The notes under the pieces are model-generated. The model had not been told where the DNA came from and searched no databases. It saw nothing but the letters and a program-made list of their open reading frames with translations. Of a stretch of 64,000 bases of DNA, positions 62,040 through 64,000 are shown one piece after another. This DNA is from Ruminococcus sp. (GTDB lineage: Bacteria > Bacillota > Clostridia > Oscillospirales > Acutalibacteraceae). The stretch spans positions 124,001 to 188,000 of the forward strand of contig JAFTGL010000005.1 in assembly GCA_017457955.1 (NCBI GenBank), given 5' to 3'. The position numbers were made by a program, and so were the translations under genes. Within the stretch, counting starts at the first letter, position 1. Every line of letters begins with the position of its first letter.

Positions 62040-62561
62040 ATGGATAATGAGAGAATCACTGTTTGGATCGTACCTATGTCATTGATTTACCTTATCATGG
62101 GTGTAGTGTTTTTTATGTCTGTAGGTTTAGGAAAGAGCTTGGCAGATTACATATATATAAACAGGTCTACTATTATTACAGTTTGTGTTGTAGTATCCGT
62201 AGCAATCTCACTTGTTTATTTGATTCTATCAAGGAGCTTTTTAAGTGGTTTGGGTTTAGCTTTTGCTTTTTCGCAAGCTGTTTTCTTTATTCTGTATGGG
62301 GGGTTAAACTTATCTAATAGCGGAAATGGTTTGAAAGTAGTAAGCAATATGTTAGTAACCTTGCTTTATGCCGGATATGGTTTATTAACATCTGGAGTTG
62401 TGGTCATTCTAGGTTTGAGTTTAGTGATTCTCAGTGCAATATCATTAAAACTGGGTGAACCGATTAGCGAAGATGCTGGATTGGGTTGTTCAGCTGGACT
62501 GCCCGCAATAATCGGTGTAATTGGCTGGATAATGAATTTTATCATATTTGTTATCTTTTAA
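62040..62561 (+). CDS. Low-GC polytopic membrane protein, unknown function
   Basis: A 173-residue very hydrophobic protein with about five membrane segments (residues about 8-30, 43-62, 66-90, 105-130, 150-172). Begins MDNERITVWIVPMSLIYLIM. TTGGAGG precedes the ATG at 62040; the frame continues back to 61929 but that part overlaps the terminator hairpin. The coding sequence is markedly richer in A and T than all neighbours, suggesting acquisition from elsewhere. No family recognised. Confidence 0.6.
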   Translation: MDNERITVWIVPMSLIYLIMGVVFFMSVGLGKSLADYIYINRSTIITVCVVVSVAISLVYLILSRSFLSGLGLAFAFSQAVFFILYGGLNLSNSGNGLKVVSNMLVTLLYAGYGLLTSGVVVILGLSLVILSAISLKLGEPISEDAGLGCSAGLPAIIGVIGWIMNFIIFVIF

Positions 62562-62625
62562 ATGTCATTACTTGTTAGAACAGTGAGGTTTGAAACTAAA
62601 GATTTTGATTCTTCAGCCGGAACTA

Positions 62626-62672
62626 AAAAGCCCATCCTTGTAGCTTGTATAGCTAATAGGGTGGGCTTTTAT
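62626..62672 (+). terminator. Intrinsic terminator after the low-GC gene
   Basis: AAAAGCCCATCCT paired with AGGGTGGGCTTTT (one G-U pair), with an inner TAGCT/AGCTA stem. Confidence 0.75.
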
Positions 62673-62895
62673 CATACTAGTTGTGCTAAGTTATCTATAA
62701 CAGATACTGAGAACGGTTTTATAAAGGGAATAATAATACCGCTTACAATTGTACCAACGGCATAGTTGCTTTTGTGTATCGATACTAATCGCTATTTCAT
62801 GGAGGGCGCACTTACTCCCCACAAAGAGCGGTTAAAGTCAAGCTGAAAAAGAAAATCGAGTATCCATAACTCAAGTCCGTTATGAATACTCGATA

Positions 62896-62972
62896 TGGCG
62901 CGCTGGAAGGGACTCGAACCCCCGACCTTTTGGTTCGTAGCCAAACACTCTATCCAGCTGAGCTACCAGCGC
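62896..62972 (-). tRNA. tRNA-Arg (anticodon ACG)
   Basis: On the minus strand a complete 77-base cloverleaf: acceptor GCGCTGG/CCAGCGC, D-arm GCTC-AGCTGGATA-GAGT, anticodon arm TTTGG-CTACGAA-CCAAA with anticodon ACG, T-arm with GTTCGAGTC, and encoded CCA. Confidence 0.96.
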
Positions 62973-62979
62973 GTATATG

Positions 62980-63018
62980 CTTCGTAGCCGCCCACTCTAA
63001 AGGCTGAGCTACCAGCGC
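62980..63018 (-). pseudogene. Truncated 5' half of a tRNA-Arg
   Basis: Minus-strand sequence GCGCTGGTAGCTCAGC, a short D-loop, GAGT, then GGCTACGAAG repeats the acceptor, D-arm and anticodon loop of the adjacent tRNA-Arg and then stops. It lacks the 3' half. Looks like a partial duplication or the scar of a mobile element that used the tRNA gene. Confidence 0.7.
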
Positions 63019-63237
63019 ATAGGTCGCGTGACATTTTCCGCAAGCCGGAAAATATCAAACGTATTGTAACGGCTTACTGCCGTAATTGATATATTACCAC
63101 ATTTCTTTTGAAAATGCAAGTAAAAGATGAAAGGATTTATGAAAAAGATTTTTGGCAGAGTGTACAATATCTTTGCTTTCATTGACCCGAAGGGCTTCTT
63201 ATGATAGAATGATTTCATCAAAACAAGTGAGGTCACC

Positions 63238-64000
63238 ATGAAAACAGACACCTTTTTCTCAAAGCCTATCGTCATCCTCGGTCCGATGGAAAGCGAATCG
63301 GCGTGGTTAGTTGCTCAACTGGAAAACAGAAAAGACAGGCACGTCGGCGCATATACTTTCTGCGAAGGCTTTATCGGCGGCTATCCTGTTGTTGTCTGCC
63401 GCTGTTACATCGGCGTGGTCAACTCCGCCGCCGCGGCGACACTGGCGATACAGCTGTATCAACCGCTGTGCGTCATCATACAGGGAACATCCGGCGCACA
63501 TGCTCCCGCATTGCATCAGGGAGATATCGTTTTAGGCGAAAGGATCGTGCATATCGGGCGGTTCTTTACGCCGCACCGCGACAAAGGTGCCGGAACAGAA
63601 CCCTTCGCATGGGAGCCGCAGGGCAGTGAGATCGTATCGGTCGATCCGGAAGAATTTACGGATGTTTTGTACAGTGACAGCCGTATCCTCCATATCGCTG
63701 ATTCTGTCCCCTATGCGGGCGGCAAGGTAATACGGGGCACGATCGGCGCGGCGGATATCTGGAACAGGGAGCTTGACATGATAGCGCACCTGCATGAAAC
63801 GCTGGGAACCGACTGTGAGGAAATGGAAGGCTTCGGGGTCGCGCAGGTATGCGCACAGCTGGGTGTTCCCTGCGCGAATATCCGTGTGATCAGCAACAGC
63901 GAATGGTATGAGGATGAAGAATTTGACCAAAAATACGGAGAATCGTGTCAAATGTTTGTGCTGGAAGTCATCAAGAGAATGATTGCGCAAAATACACTGC
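63238..64000 (+). CDS. MTA/SAH nucleosidase-like phosphorylase-family protein, cut by window end
   Basis: At least 254 residues, open at the right edge. GAGG precedes the ATG at 63238. PNP/UDP (MtnN-like) fold: VILGPMESESAW near residue 16 (acid as in MTA nucleosidase), VGVVNSAAAATLAIQ-type nucleoside site preceded by CYIGVVNSAA near 60, VIIQGTSGAHAPALHQGDIVLGE near 83 and CEEMEGFGVAQVC near 195, the EMEG ribose-binding motif. The position of the catalytic Asp in MTA/SAH nucleosidases (R-A-I-S-D) reads IRVISNSEW, with Asn. This may change the base it accepts. Follows the tRNA with no operon partner visible. Confidence 0.8.
   Translation, partial: MKTDTFFSKPIVILGPMESESAWLVAQLENRKDRHVGAYTFCEGFIGGYPVVVCRCYIGVVNSAAAATLAIQLYQPLCVIIQGTSGAHAPALHQGDIVLGERIVHIGRFFTPHRDKGAGTEPFAWEPQGSEIVSVDPEEFTDVLYSDSRILHIADSVPYAGGKVIRGTIGAADIWNRELDMIAHLHETLGTDCEEMEGFGVAQVCAQLGVPCANIRVISNSEWYEDEEFDQKYGESCQMFVLEVIKRMIAQNTL

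Noticed and set aside
62562..62765. A 67-codon frame after the low-GC membrane gene
   Set aside because: It begins at the base after the preceding stop without a ribosome binding site and runs through an intrinsic terminator.

Overview
The window reads as chromosomal DNA of an anaerobic, Gram-positive-type Bacillota, most likely a Ruminococcus-like member of the Oscillospiraceae. Grounds: mraZ-rsmH of a dcw cluster, cohesin and dockerin domains, sortase-assembled pili, a type III glutamine synthetase, a split archaeal-type glutamate synthase, fibro-slime and BspA-like surface proteins, and consensus sigma-A promoters (several TTGACA-17-TATAAT). Genus is inference.

Layout. 1-1254: partial rsmH and mraZ with promoter and three 10-bp-spaced direct repeats. 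1280-1880: non-coding, with 22-bp tandem repeats and a MITE-like element. 1892-7787 (minus): a Dlt-like operon of adenylating ligase, carrier protein, PLP fold-III decarboxylase, MBOAT acyltransferase and SGNH-like protein. The extra decarboxylase suggests that something other than D-alanine is put on the cell surface. 8075-12677: HAD phosphatase, GNAT, S66 peptidase, His-rich CobW GTPase, small membrane protein. 12741-25753 (minus): a surface island with a solute-binding lipoprotein, dockerin protein, sortase B, a DUF5640-like protein, a cohesin-like cell-wall protein with a long structured leader, two further sortases, an LPATG pilin and a giant fibro-slime adhesin. 26235-31077: family II pyrophosphatase, ProX-like deacylase, two-component system. 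31246-38993: secreted protein, two metallophosphoesterases, a beta-helix lipoprotein divergent from a small protein across duplicated OmpR-type boxes, a MutS-like ATPase, a CYTH protein and thiamine pyrophosphokinase. 39178-39952: thiT under a TPP riboswitch, with a MITE supplying its stop codon. 40106-44212: two different gamma-glutamyl ligases flanking an EgtC-like amidotransferase, plus a membrane protein. 44271-46819: LRR protein, two flavodoxins, a DUF4405 membrane protein.

46970-61546 is a nitrogen-assimilation region: Amt-PII fusion, GlmS, GSIII, split GOGAT with its own ferredoxin and flavoprotein, a short GS, an ANTAR response regulator and PyrG. The leaders of amt, GSIII and the GOGAT operon each carry a hairpin whose hexaloop is AAAGGC (A1, G4, the ANTAR recognition pattern), with its 3' arm overlapping an intrinsic terminator. 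The ANTAR protein encoded in the same region is the obvious candidate antiterminator, and only one hexaloop precedes each terminator where two are usual. The right end (61580-64000) holds a low-GC membrane protein, tRNA-Arg(ACG) beside a truncated copy of itself, and a partial nucleoside phosphorylase-family gene.

The best candidates for something undescribed are the decarboxylase-containing Dlt-like operon, the double gamma-glutamyl ligase/EgtC-like operon, and the single-hexaloop ANTAR regulon.
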